From contig JAYVMW010000012.1 of the NCBI GenBank assembly GCA_043758755.1, forward strand, positions 124,001-188,000: a DNA stretch of 64,000 nt, given 5' to 3'. Shown here piece after piece: positions 25,912 through 34,985 of the stretch. The stretch's first letter is position 1; the number at the start of each line of letters is the position of its first letter. The DNA comes from Solimicrobium sp043758755. Lineage in GTDB: Bacteria; Pseudomonadota; Gammaproteobacteria; Burkholderiales; Burkholderiaceae_D. The position numbers were made by a program, and so were the translations under genes. Below the pieces are notes generated by a model. It was not told where the DNA came from. It saw only the letters and a list, made by a program, of their open reading frames with translations, and did not search any database.

Positions 25912-26762
25912 ATTTAAGCAAAAAACATATGTCTTTGCAGCAGGCGATAACGCAACTGGTGCAGGACGGCATGAGCGTGGCCATGGAAGGCTTTACCCAC
26001 CTGATTCCATTTGCCGCCGGCCACGAAATCATCCGCCAGAACAAGCGCAATCTGACCCTGATCCGTATGACACCGGATCTGATCTATGACCAGCTGATCG
26101 GCATGGGTTGCGCTGCCAAATTGATCTTTTCCTGGGGCGGTAACCCGGGGGTCGGATCACTGCACCGGTTTCGCGATGCGCTGGAAAATGGCTGGCCGCA
26201 TCAACTGGAACTGGTCGAGCACAGCCATGCCGCCATGGCCGCGGCCTATCAGGCTGGCGCGTCGAACCTGCCGTTTGCCATGCTGCGCGGTTATCTGGGT
26301 TGCGATCTGCCCAAGGTCAATCCGAGCATCAGGTGGATTAACTGTCCTTACACCAATGAATTGCTGGCCACCGTACCGGCGCTGCGTCCTGATGTGACCA
26401 TCATCCATGCGCAGCAGGCCGATCTGGCCGGCAATGTGTATCTGGGTGGCATCGTCGGCGTGCAGCGCGAAGCGGCTTTGGCTGCCAGACAGGTGATCGT
26501 CACGGTGGAAGAAATCGTGGAAAAACTCGATCTGGATTTGAATGCCTGCGTTTTGCCGCACTGGGTGATTGCGGCGGTGTGTCACGTACCGGGCGGTGCC
26601 ACACCTTCCTATGCTCACGGGTACTACGAGCGCGACAACGCGTTTTGCAAACAGTGGGATGACATCGCACGCGAGCGCGCCAGCTTTAAAAGCTGGATGG
26701 AGCACATGGTGCTCCAGAGTGCCGATTTCGCCGCTTACCAGGAAAAAGGAAGAGTCTTATGA
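25908..26762 (+). CDS. catI: 3-oxoadipate CoA-transferase-like subunit A
   Basis: With subunit B this should transfer CoA from succinyl-CoA to a 3-oxo acid. The 284-aa protein reads like CatI of the beta-ketoadipate pathway: MEGFTHLIPFAAGHEIIRQ, SWGGNPGVGSLHRFRD, LGCDLPKVNPSIRWINCP and PGGATPSYAHGYYERDN. It overlaps the transaminase before it and subunit B after it by four bases each, indicating translational coupling. A PcaF-type thiolase at the end of the same operon fits 3-oxoadipyl-CoA as product. The family assignment is from recalled sequence and not an alignment. Confidence 0.88.
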   Translation: MNLSKKHMSLQQAITQLVQDGMSVAMEGFTHLIPFAAGHEIIRQNKRNLTLIRMTPDLIYDQLIGMGCAAKLIFSWGGNPGVGSLHRFRDALENGWPHQLELVEHSHAAMAAAYQAGASNLPFAMLRGYLGCDLPKVNPSIRWINCPYTNELLATVPALRPDVTIIHAQQADLAGNVYLGGIVGVQREAALAARQVIVTVEEIVEKLDLDLNACVLPHWVIAAVCHVPGGATPSYAHGYYERDNAFCKQWDDIARERASFKSWMEHMVLQSADFAAYQEKGRVL

Positions 26763-27559
26763 GCAGTGCGGCACAGCTGAGTTACAGCACCGATGAAATG
26801 ATGACCGTAGCGGCCAGCCGCCTGCTCGCTGATGGCGCAGTCTGCTTTGTCGGTATCGGTCTGCCGAGCGCCGCGGCCAATCTGGCGCGCCTGACTCACG
26901 CACCGGAGGTGGTGCTGATTTATGAATCCGGCACCATCGGCGCCAAACCGGAAGTGCTGCCGCTGTCGATCGGTGACAGCGCACTGGCCAGCAGCGCTGA
27001 CTTCATCGTCTCGATCCCGGAAATTTTCCGCTACTGGCTGCAGGCAGACCGCATTGATGTCGGTTTTCTGGGGGCCGCGCAGATTGACTGCTACGGCAAT
27101 ATCAACACCACCGTGATCGGTGCTTACGGGCATCCCAAAACCAGACTGCCCGGTGCCGGCGGTGCGCCGGAAATTGCCACCTCGGCCAAGGAAGTGTTTC
27201 TGATTCTGCGGCAAAGTCCGCGCAGCTTCGTACCGAAACTCGATTTCGTTACCTCGGCAGGGTATCTCACCGGCGGCAGCGCGCGCGAACAGGCCGGTAT
27301 CAAAACCCGCGGCCCGACCCACGTCATTACCGATTACGGGATACTCAAGCCCGATCCGGTTACGCGTGAACTGGTCATGGCGGTTCTTTATCCCGGCAAA
27401 ACCATCGAGCAGGCCCAAGCGGCCACTGGCTGGGAACTGAAATGTGCCGAACATATAACGCTGCACAGCGAACCGAGCGAAGCTGAATTAAGTGTGCTGC
27501 GTGCGCTGCATGCACGCACAGAGCGGGCCAATGGTGCCCATCAGGTAGCCAGAACATGA
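26759..27559 (+). CDS. catJ: 3-oxoadipate CoA-transferase-like subunit B
   Basis: The 266-aa subunit carries the catalytic glutamate, here Glu56 in IYESGTIGAKPEVLP, which forms the glutamyl-CoA intermediate in class I CoA-transferases. CFVGIGLPSAAANLARL, IDVGFLGAAQID, GNINTTVIG and LPGAGGAPEIA are as in CatJ. It is coupled by ATGA overlaps to subunit A and to the following permease gene. The operon's other genes suggest its acid substrate is a 3-oxo dicarboxylate made by transamination. Confidence 0.88.
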   Translation: MSSAAQLSYSTDEMMTVAASRLLADGAVCFVGIGLPSAAANLARLTHAPEVVLIYESGTIGAKPEVLPLSIGDSALASSADFIVSIPEIFRYWLQADRIDVGFLGAAQIDCYGNINTTVIGAYGHPKTRLPGAGGAPEIATSAKEVFLILRQSPRSFVPKLDFVTSAGYLTGGSAREQAGIKTRGPTHVITDYGILKPDPVTRELVMAVLYPGKTIEQAQAATGWELKCAEHITLHSEPSEAELSVLRALHARTERANGAHQVART

Positions 27560-28239
27560 TCAACCTGTACCTGGAGCATATCGTTGCCGGAGTCGGTGTG
27601 ACGCTGCTGATCGCTCTGGGGTCGCTTTTGATCGCCATCGTGCTGGGACTGTTCGGTGCCGTGTGCAAACTGTCAGATTTCAGGGCGCTGCATGTGCTCT
27701 CGGACGCTTATTCCACCATCGTGCGCGGCGTACCGGAGCTGGTCTGGATGCTGTTCCTGTATTTCGGAGCGCAGATCTGGCTGAATCAATTATGTGCCTG
27801 GTTACATGTCGACAGTATCGACATTGATCCGATGATGGCCGGGATTGTCACCATTGGATTTATCTACGGTGCCTACATGACTGAAACGTTTCGCGGTGCG
27901 ATTCTGGCCGTGCCCAAAGGGCAGCTCGAAGCCGGTCTGTCGCTGGGCATGTCAGCGCAGCGGGTGTTGGTCCGGATTACTCTGCCGCAGATGGTGGTGC
28001 ATGCCCTGCCGGGTTTTGCCAACAACTGGATGGTACTGGTGAAAAGTACCGCACTGGTGTCAGTGTTGGGGGTGAGCGATCTGATGCATCGCGCTGCGCT
28101 GGCCAAATCGGCTACCGGCAATGCTTTTGGCGTGTATCTGGCGGTATGTCTGGTGTATCTGGCCATCACCAGCGTGTCGATCTGGCTGTTGCGTCTGTGC
28201 GAGCAGCGTTTTTCGCGCGGTATCAGAAAGGCAGCGTGA
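27556..28239 (+). CDS. polar amino acid ABC transporter permease (HisQ-type)
   Basis: The 227-aa membrane protein has five or six helices. The cytoplasmic EAA-type coupling loop, EAGLSLGMSAQRVLVRITLP, contacts the ATPase. The N-terminal ATG overlaps the CoA-transferase B stop. With the next permease, the binding protein and the ATPase further down (34166-34936), it forms a complete polar amino acid importer of the HisJQMP type in the inner membrane. Confidence 0.92.
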   Translation: MINLYLEHIVAGVGVTLLIALGSLLIAIVLGLFGAVCKLSDFRALHVLSDAYSTIVRGVPELVWMLFLYFGAQIWLNQLCAWLHVDSIDIDPMMAGIVTIGFIYGAYMTETFRGAILAVPKGQLEAGLSLGMSAQRVLVRITLPQMVVHALPGFANNWMVLVKSTALVSVLGVSDLMHRAALAKSATGNAFGVYLAVCLVYLAITSVSIWLLRLCEQRFSRGIRKAA

Positions 28240-28241
28240 CT

Positions 28242-28988
28242 ATGGATGAATTGCTCAGCGAGTTGGCTGCATTCTTTGGTGGTTCTGTCGACAGTGGGCC
28301 GTTTGGCACCAATGACGGTCTGGTTCTGACATTGCTGTTGCTGGTCATTCCGATGCTGCTGGGACTGGCGCTGTCGATTCCGCTGGCCTTTGCGCGCAAT
28401 TCGGCAAGCGCCTGGATTGCAAAACCGGTCTGGATGTATACCTATTTGTTTCGCGGCACGCCGATGCTGGTGCAACTGTTTTTGATTTACTACGGACTGG
28501 CCCAGTTTGACGTGGTCAGAGACAGCAGCCTGTGGGATTACCTGCGTGATCCATACTGCTGCGCGCTGCTGGCCCTCACATTAAATACCACAGCCTATAC
28601 CACGGAAATTCTGGCCGGACAGTTGCGTCGCATTGACTGGCGTGAAATCGAAGCCGCGCAAAGTCTGGGTATGAGCCGCTGGACCATGTCCAGGCGCATC
28701 ATGCTGCCATCCGCCTTGCGCCGCGCACTGCCGGCCTACAGCAATGAAGTCATCATGCTGCTGCACGGCACATCCATAGTCAGTCTGGTTACGCTGACCG
28801 ATATCACCGGCGTGGCGCGTCACATTTACAGCGACACCTACAATCCATTCCAGCCGTTTATTATTGCCGGTGTCATTTACCTGTTGCTGACCTGGCTCAT
28901 TACCCGGGTCTTCATGAAAATGGAGCGGCGCTGGCTGGCGTTTTTAAAACCGATGACACAATCAAAGCGTGAGCAAAAACCATCATGA
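28242..28988 (+). CDS. polar amino acid ABC transporter permease (HisM-type)
   Basis: This 248-aa protein is the partner permease, with about five helices and the coupling loop EAAQSLGMSRWTMSRRIMLP. PYCCALLALTLNTTAYTTEI is typical of the HisM/OccM group. The ATG at 28242 lies 2 bases after the preceding stop; the longer in-frame reading from 28146 overlaps that gene and is rejected. Its last bases overlap the binding-protein start (ATGA). Confidence 0.92.
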   Translation: MDELLSELAAFFGGSVDSGPFGTNDGLVLTLLLLVIPMLLGLALSIPLAFARNSASAWIAKPVWMYTYLFRGTPMLVQLFLIYYGLAQFDVVRDSSLWDYLRDPYCCALLALTLNTTAYTTEILAGQLRRIDWREIEAAQSLGMSRWTMSRRIMLPSALRRALPAYSNEVIMLLHGTSIVSLVTLTDITGVARHIYSDTYNPFQPFIIAGVIYLLLTWLITRVFMKMERRWLAFLKPMTQSKREQKPS

Positions 28989-29746
28989 CACTCAAAAAAA
29001 TCGGGATGACTCTGTTGCTGATCTGCGCCATGGCCGCAGCACAGGCGCAGCAAACCTTGAAGATCGGCATCGAAGGCGAATATCCGCCTTTCAACCGGGT
29101 CGATCAGAACGGCAGTCTGATCGGTTTCGATGTCGATATCAGCCGTGCCCTGTGCGCAGAAATGAAGGTGCAGTGCAAATTTGTGATACAGGCCTGGAAT
29201 GGAATTATCCCGGCACTGCTGGCCAACAAATCCGACCTGATCATTTCCAGCATGGCCATTACCGACAAACGCCGCGAAACCCTGGCGTTCAGTAATCCGT
29301 ACTACTATGAAAAAGCGATTTTTGTGGCGGCCAAAAAGAACAGTCTGCAAATTACGCCGCAAGGGCTTAAAGGCAAAGTCATCGGTGTGCAAGGTGCGAC
29401 CGTGTTTGAAAAAATGCTCAAGGAGAAATTCCCCGGCGTTACCGTGCGCGTGTATACCGCGGTGTCGGACCATAATCTGGACCTGGTCAGCGGACGTATC
29501 GATGCCGTGCTTGGCTCGAACCTGGTCATGAACAGCTGGCTGCTTTCAGAGGAAGCCAAAAATTTTGAGATCAAGGGCGATCCGTTTGTGGATGTGAAGT
29601 ATATGGGGAATGGCGCTGGCATTGCCGCGCGCAAAACCGACACCGAATTAATCAAAAAGGTGAATGCGGCGCTGGATGCCCTGCACAAGAACGGCCAGTT
29701 TGATCTGATCAGCAAAAAATATTTTAAAGACGATATTACCCATTGA
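28985..29746 (+). CDS. periplasmic amino acid binding protein, LAO/HisJ-like
   Basis: The 253-aa precursor has a signal peptide ending AAAQA. The mature domain starts QTLKIGIEGEYPPFNRVD and contains LIGFDVDISRALCAEM, ISSMAITDKRRE (the Arg that binds the carboxylate) and GRIDAVLGSN. This pattern is that of the lysine/arginine/ornithine, histidine and opine binding proteins. The likely ligand is therefore a basic or diamino acid, which is one reason to suspect beta-lysine as the operon's substrate. It is coupled by ATGA to the permease before it. Confidence 0.9.
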   Translation: MTLKKIGMTLLLICAMAAAQAQQTLKIGIEGEYPPFNRVDQNGSLIGFDVDISRALCAEMKVQCKFVIQAWNGIIPALLANKSDLIISSMAITDKRRETLAFSNPYYYEKAIFVAAKKNSLQITPQGLKGKVIGVQGATVFEKMLKEKFPGVTVRVYTAVSDHNLDLVSGRIDAVLGSNLVMNSWLLSEEAKNFEIKGDPFVDVKYMGNGAGIAARKTDTELIKKVNAALDALHKNGQFDLISKKYFKDDITH

Positions 29747-29748
29747 TT

Positions 29749-31215
29749 ATGCTTAATGAATTTGATCATCATCTTTTTATCAACGGCCAGTTTGTAGCGG
29801 CCAGTGTCGACGCGCAGTTTGACTGCATCGCACCGGCTACCGGTGAACTGTTGTGCCGGGTTGCACAAGCCAGTGCCAGTGACGTGGACCGGGCAGTCAG
29901 TTCAGCGCGTGCCAGCTTCGATTCTGGTGTGTGGCGCAACACGCCGGTGTCGCAACGCAAACAGATGCTGCTGAAACTGGCACAGCTGGTGGAAACCCAT
30001 CAGGAGCAGCTGGCCGTGATCGAATCGCTCGATACCGGCAAACCGCTGCGTGATGCGCGCACGGTGGATATTGCCGGATCGGTGCAGATGATCCGCTGGT
30101 TCGCAGAATCGCTGGACAAACTGTACGATGAAATTGCCCCGACCGATGCGCCGGTGGTGGCACAGATCCGCCGCACCCCGCTTGGAGTGATTGCGGCGGT
30201 GACGCCCTGGAATTTTCCACTGCTCACTGCGCTGACCAAAATCGTCCCGGCGCTGGCCATGGGTAACAGCGTGGTCCTGAAACCGTCCGAACTGTCGCCC
30301 TTAAGCGCCCTGTATTTTGCCCGACTGACACTGGAAGCCGGTTTGCCGCACGGGGTTTTTAACGTCGTCACCGGCAACGGCGCCGTTACCGGTCGCGCAC
30401 TGGGCATGCATCAGGATGTCGATGCCTTGCTGTTTACCGGATCGACTGCCACCGGCAAAAGTTTCATGGAATATTCCGGACGGTCCAACCTGAAAAAAGT
30501 CAGTCTGGAATGCGGCGGCAAATCGGCCAACATCGTACTCGACGATTGCCCGGACCTCGAACGTGCCGTCACCGCAACCGCCAACGGTATCTTCTTCAAT
30601 GCCGGACAGATCTGCAACGCCGGCTCGCGCCTGATTTTACAGCGTGGCATCGCGGATGAATTCAAGAAACAGCTGATCTGCCAGCTCGATCGCTTCAGGC
30701 CAGGTGACCCCATGGATGAGGGCACCACTCTGGGCAGCATGATCTCGGTCGCGCATGCCAACAAGGTGCGCGGTTATATTCAAACCGCCAAACAGGAAGG
30801 TGCGCGCATACTGGCGCAGGGAACCGCGTTTGCGGCACCAGCCGGACTCAACGCCAGTGCCTGGGTTCAGCCGACCCTGATTGATCAGGTCAGCCGACAC
30901 ATGCAGATTGCACAAGAAGAAGTGTTCGGTCCGGTGCTGGCGATTATGGAAGTGGACAGCGTCGAAGAGGCCATTACGCTGGCCAATGAAAGCATTTACG
31001 GCCTGGCCGCAGCGATCTGGACCAAAGACATGCGCGTGGCGCACCTGGCGCAGCAGAATCTGCACGCCGGATTTGTCTGGGTCAACAGTGTGCGCGCCGG
31101 TCATATTGCCACGCCGTTTGGCGGGGTCAGGCAATCCGGTTTCGGGCGTGACAAATCGCTGCATGCTTTTGACAATGTCTCGTATTTGAAGACGACCTGG
31201 TATGACTACAGCTGA
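29749..31215 (+). CDS. aldehyde dehydrogenase (aminoaldehyde dehydrogenase-like)
   Basis: The 488-aa protein oxidises an aldehyde to an acid with NAD(P). It has the cofactor loop FTGSTATGK, catalytic Glu254 in SLECGGKSAN and the nucleophile Cys289 in NAGQICNAG, and is full length. The general type is like the PuuC and aminobutyraldehyde group. An ATG at 29749 lies 2 bases after the binding-protein stop; a TTG at 29743 would overlap it. Between two transaminases, it could oxidise the semialdehyde made by the second transaminase (31254-32621), giving for example 3-aminoadipate from its semialdehyde. This is inferred. Confidence 0.9.
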   Translation: MLNEFDHHLFINGQFVAASVDAQFDCIAPATGELLCRVAQASASDVDRAVSSARASFDSGVWRNTPVSQRKQMLLKLAQLVETHQEQLAVIESLDTGKPLRDARTVDIAGSVQMIRWFAESLDKLYDEIAPTDAPVVAQIRRTPLGVIAAVTPWNFPLLTALTKIVPALAMGNSVVLKPSELSPLSALYFARLTLEAGLPHGVFNVVTGNGAVTGRALGMHQDVDALLFTGSTATGKSFMEYSGRSNLKKVSLECGGKSANIVLDDCPDLERAVTATANGIFFNAGQICNAGSRLILQRGIADEFKKQLICQLDRFRPGDPMDEGTTLGSMISVAHANKVRGYIQTAKQEGARILAQGTAFAAPAGLNASAWVQPTLIDQVSRHMQIAQEEVFGPVLAIMEVDSVEEAITLANESIYGLAAAIWTKDMRVAHLAQQNLHAGFVWVNSVRAGHIATPFGGVRQSGFGRDKSLHAFDNVSYLKTTWYDYS

Positions 31216-31253
31216 ACGAATTTTAAAAAATCAAATAATTGACGGAAACAAAA

Positions 31254-32621
31254 ATGAGCAACCAAACCAAAACCTGGCAAGAAATCGACCTGCAGCACCA
31301 CATGCATCCGTTTACCGATCACGTCGATCTGGAACAGGTCAAACCGCAAATCATGGTGCGCGGAGAGGGCGTCTACATTTACGACAGCGAAGGCCAGCAG
31401 CTGCTGGACGGCATGGCCGGATTGTGGTGCGTGAATGTCGGCTACGGCCGCGATGAAATCGGCACGGCCGTGGCCGAACAGATGCGTGAACTGCCTTATT
31501 ACAATAATTTCTTCAAAACCAGCACCAGACCGGCGCTGGAACTGGCCCGCAAACTGGCGCAGCTCACACCGGAAGGCGTGGATTATTTTTTCTTTGCCAA
31601 TTCCGGATCGGAAGCCAACGACACCAATATCCGTCTGGTCCAGACCTACTGGACACTGCTCGGAAAACCGGAAAAAAAGCTCCTGATCAGTCGTCACAAT
31701 GCCTATCACGGCAGTACCATTGCCGGAGCCAGTCTGACCGGTATGGCCAGCATGCATGACATTGCTGCCGTGCCGATTCCGGACATCGTGCACATTGCCA
31801 ACCCGGACTGGTATGCCAGCGGCGCTGACAGCGATCCGGAGCAGTTCGGGCTAGAGACTGCGCAGGCACTCGAACAAAAAATACTTGAACTCGGCGCGCG
31901 CAATGTCGCGGCGTTTTTTGCCGAACCGATACAGGGTGCCGGTGGTGTGATCGTGCCACCGGCAAGCTACTGGCCGGAAATTCAGCGCATCTGCTCCAAA
32001 TACGATGTGCTGCTGGTGGTCGATGAAGTCATTACCGGGTTCGGTCGCACCGGGCAGTGGTTCGGCTCCGATACGTTTCAGATTAAACCGGATCTGATGA
32101 CACTGGCCAAAGGTCTGTCCTCAGGCTATCTGCCGATTGCGGCCAGCGCCCTCGGTGCGCGCATGGCCAAAGTGCTGCGCAGCAAGGAAGGGCGTTTCCC
32201 GCATGGTTATACCTATGGTGGTCATCCGGCTGCGGCCGTTGCCGCATTGAAGAATATTGAAATCATGCAGCGCGAAAATCTGGTCGACCTGGTCGGCCTG
32301 GACACCGGGCCGTATTTCCAGCAGCAGCTGCACACGTTGCTGGATCATCCCTGGGTCAGTTATGTGCGCGGCGCCGGGCTCATGGCCTGTGTGGTGCTCA
32401 GTCCGGACAAGGTCAGGCGCAGCGCCTTTACACCGTTGGGTGGCATGTCGAATCTGGTACGTAACCAGTGTTTCAAAAATGGACTGGTCACCCGCGCAGT
32501 CGGAGACGGGCTGGTATTTTCACCGCCGCTGATCATTACCCGCGCGCAGATCGACGAGCTGGTTGCCAAGCTCAGAAAGAGTCTGGACGACGTTTATCAT
32601 TCACAGGGGCGACAGAAATGA
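31254..32621 (+). CDS. class III omega-aminotransferase (SpuC-like)
   Basis: The 455-aa protein starts WQEIDLQHHMHPFTDH, as in SpuC-type putrescine/omega-amino acid to pyruvate transaminases. It has FFANSGSEANDTNIRL, a cofactor motif VVDEVITGFGRTG and the Schiff-base Lys286 in TLAKGLSSGYLP. It differs clearly from the first transaminase of the operon, so two distinct amino groups are probably removed. The ATG at 31254 is used rather than the upstream TTG at 31239. It overlaps the M81 gene by ATGA. A terminal amine is the most likely substrate. Confidence 0.9.
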   Translation: MSNQTKTWQEIDLQHHMHPFTDHVDLEQVKPQIMVRGEGVYIYDSEGQQLLDGMAGLWCVNVGYGRDEIGTAVAEQMRELPYYNNFFKTSTRPALELARKLAQLTPEGVDYFFFANSGSEANDTNIRLVQTYWTLLGKPEKKLLISRHNAYHGSTIAGASLTGMASMHDIAAVPIPDIVHIANPDWYASGADSDPEQFGLETAQALEQKILELGARNVAAFFAEPIQGAGGVIVPPASYWPEIQRICSKYDVLLVVDEVITGFGRTGQWFGSDTFQIKPDLMTLAKGLSSGYLPIAASALGARMAKVLRSKEGRFPHGYTYGGHPAAAVAALKNIEIMQRENLVDLVGLDTGPYFQQQLHTLLDHPWVSYVRGAGLMACVVLSPDKVRRSAFTPLGGMSNLVRNQCFKNGLVTRAVGDGLVFSPPLIITRAQIDELVAKLRKSLDDVYHSQGRQK

Positions 32622-34135
32622 AGCACCTGGCCGTGGCCCGGCTGTGGTTTGAAGGCAATTCGTTTTGCCCGCGACTGACTACCTTCGCCGATTTTCAGGC
32701 GCGCGAGTGGCATGACGCACGCACCGCAGCAGATTATTACCGCGGCTCGCACACCGAAATGGGCGGCCTGATCGACTGGGTCGAACAGCACGCCGGCGCG
32801 GTGCACACGCATATCCTGCGCTGTGCCGCCGCTGCACCGGGCGGTCCGATCGAAGCCGGTACCTATAAGCGCATCAAGGATGACATTCTGCTGCAGCTCA
32901 CCCACCTGCACAGCCTGCGCCATCTGGATGGCATCTATCTGTCCCTGCACGGTGCCATGGTGGCCGAAGATAATCCGCGCGCTGACTATCATCTGGTGCA
33001 ACGGGTGCGCAACATCGTCGGGCCGGCCTGTCCGATTGCACTCAGTTTTGATCTGCATGCCAATCTTGACCCCGAGCTGGCTGACCTGGCGCAGATCATT
33101 GTCGGTTACAAAACCTATCCGCATGTCGATATGGCAGAAACGGCCAAAAAGGCACTGGATATTCTGCACGGTGCCATGCACCACCTGATTGAGCCGTTAT
33201 CCACGATCACACCGGCGCAACTGGTTTTGCCCAGTCATCTGATGACCACGACACACGGTCCGATGGCCGAGCTGGAACAGATCGCACGCGAGCTGGCCGA
33301 ATCCGCGCAGCTGCTCGATATCACCCCGTTCGGCGGCTTTGCCTATGCCGATACACCGGTTACTTCAGCCAGTGTTTCGGTGTGCATAGACGCGGGCAAA
33401 AAGGCGCAGGCCCGTACCGTAGCCGAACTGATCGGATCGGGCATGGTGGACCAGATCCGCTTGCGCACCAATGCATTTCTGCCCAGTCTGCCCGATGCAG
33501 AACAGGGGCTGGCACAGGCGTTGGCCATGCTGAAAGACAGGCAGGGTTGCGTTGCCATCGTTGACCCGGCTGACAATCCGCTTTCGGGCGGTGTCGGTGA
33601 CACGACCCGGTTATTCCAGACAGTGATTGCAGCACGACTGGATATTCCGACCGTATTCGCGTTTTTTCATGATCCGGAACTGGTCAGCCGGGCTGTGACC
33701 CTGGGCGCCGGTGCCGAAATTCATGCCAGCCTGGGAGCTCGCGTGACAGCCGAATACGGTGCTGCCGTGCCGTTTGCGGGACGTATTGAGCTCATTACCG
33801 ACGGCCGCTTCGTCAACGACGGTCCCATGGAACAGGGCTTGGCCTGCAATGTCGGCCCCTCGGTGGTACTGCGCTCAATCGAAGTGCCACAGTTGCGCGT
33901 GGTGATCAGTTCGCAGTGCCAGTCGCCCAATGACATGGCCTGGTGCCGGTTGCATCAGATCGACCTGACCCGGACCAGGCTTTTGTGCGTCAAAGCCAAA
34001 AATCATTTCCGCGCGGCTTTTTTGCCGCAACTGCTGGGCATTATCGATATCGATACCCCGGGACCGGCCATGCTGGATCTGGCAGCCTTGCCGTATCAGC
34101 AGGTGCAGCGCGCGCATCTGGCCGGACAGAATTGA
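32618..34135 (+). CDS. M81 family metallopeptidase (MlrC-like)
   Basis: M81 proteins include MlrC, which cuts linear microcystin. The 505-aa protein lacks a signal peptide. The zinc ligands can be placed: Asp145 and His147 in SFDLHANLDP and His169 in YKTYPHVDM, with the 22-residue gap expected for MlrC. YLSLHGAMV and the second-domain TAEYGAAVPF region are also present. The natural substrate of most members is unknown. Its position inside an amino acid import and transamination operon suggests it cleaves an unusual peptide or amide in the cytoplasm. It overlaps the transaminase gene by four bases. Confidence 0.88.
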   Translation: MKHLAVARLWFEGNSFCPRLTTFADFQAREWHDARTAADYYRGSHTEMGGLIDWVEQHAGAVHTHILRCAAAAPGGPIEAGTYKRIKDDILLQLTHLHSLRHLDGIYLSLHGAMVAEDNPRADYHLVQRVRNIVGPACPIALSFDLHANLDPELADLAQIIVGYKTYPHVDMAETAKKALDILHGAMHHLIEPLSTITPAQLVLPSHLMTTTHGPMAELEQIARELAESAQLLDITPFGGFAYADTPVTSASVSVCIDAGKKAQARTVAELIGSGMVDQIRLRTNAFLPSLPDAEQGLAQALAMLKDRQGCVAIVDPADNPLSGGVGDTTRLFQTVIAARLDIPTVFAFFHDPELVSRAVTLGAGAEIHASLGARVTAEYGAAVPFAGRIELITDGRFVNDGPMEQGLACNVGPSVVLRSIEVPQLRVVISSQCQSPNDMAWCRLHQIDLTRTRLLCVKAKNHFRAAFLPQLLGIIDIDTPGPAMLDLAALPYQQVQRAHLAGQN

Positions 34136-34165
34136 TCAGTAACAGAACCAACAGGAAAAATCGGC

Positions 34166-34936
34166 ATGGCAGAATTAATCATCGAGCAGCTGCACAAATC
34201 GTACGGTCAGAATGAAGTCTTGAAAGGAGTGTCGCTGCAGATCGACAAGGGCGAAGTGATGAGCCTGATCGGTTCGTCCGGTTCCGGCAAAAGTACCTTG
34301 CTGCGCTGTTTAAATTTGCTGGAGCGGCCGAATTCCGGACGGCTGATTTTTGGCGGAGAACCGGTCAGCCTGACGCGCCAGAAGGATGGCACGTTGTTCT
34401 GCAATGACGCACGTCAGTTGCAGCAGTTGCGTACCCGCATTGGCATGGTGTTCCAGAGTTTTAACCTGTTTTCGCATCTGACGGTGCTGGAGAACGTGAT
34501 CGAGGCACCGCTGCAGGTGCTGGGCCTGCCAAGAAACGAAGCCATTGAACGGGCGCGCCATTATCTGGACAAGGTCGGTGTGGTGCAGCGTGATGGCTAT
34601 TATCCGTCGCACCTGTCCGGCGGCCAGCAGCAACGCGTGGCGATAGCCCGCGCGCTGGCCATGGAACCGCAAATGATGCTGTTTGACGAACCGACTTCGG
34701 CGCTGGACCCGGAGCTGGTCGGCGAAGTGCTGACTGTAATACAGAATCTGGCCAGGGAAGGGCGCACCATGATGGTGGTGACCCATGAAATGGGTTTTGC
34801 GCGCAACGTATCGAATCAGGTGGTGTATCTGCATCAGGGGTTGATTGAAGAGCAGGGCGCGCCGGATCAGCTGTTTGATGCACCGAAGAGTGCGCGGCTG
34901 GCGCAGTTTCTGTCTGGGGTGCAGCGTAAGGGCTGA
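34166..34936 (+). CDS. polar amino acid ABC transporter ATPase (HisP-type)
   Basis: The 256-aa protein has Walker A GSSGSGKST (37-45), the Q-loop GMVFQSFNLFSHLTVLENV, the signature LSGGQQQRVAIARAL, Walker B MMLFDEPTSALDPE and the switch His in VVTHEMGFA. The HisP/OccP-type insertion after the first strands (about 70-90) is present. It belongs with the two permeases and binding protein upstream, though separated from them by the aldehyde dehydrogenase, transaminase and M81 genes, so the whole block must be one unit. Confidence 0.93.
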   Translation: MAELIIEQLHKSYGQNEVLKGVSLQIDKGEVMSLIGSSGSGKSTLLRCLNLLERPNSGRLIFGGEPVSLTRQKDGTLFCNDARQLQQLRTRIGMVFQSFNLFSHLTVLENVIEAPLQVLGLPRNEAIERARHYLDKVGVVQRDGYYPSHLSGGQQQRVAIARALAMEPQMMLFDEPTSALDPELVGEVLTVIQNLAREGRTMMVVTHEMGFARNVSNQVVYLHQGLIEEQGAPDQLFDAPKSARLAQFLSGVQRKG

Positions 34937-34985
34937 TGCGGTAGCCGTCGACGCAGTCCAATATAACAATCACAGGAGTTAAAGG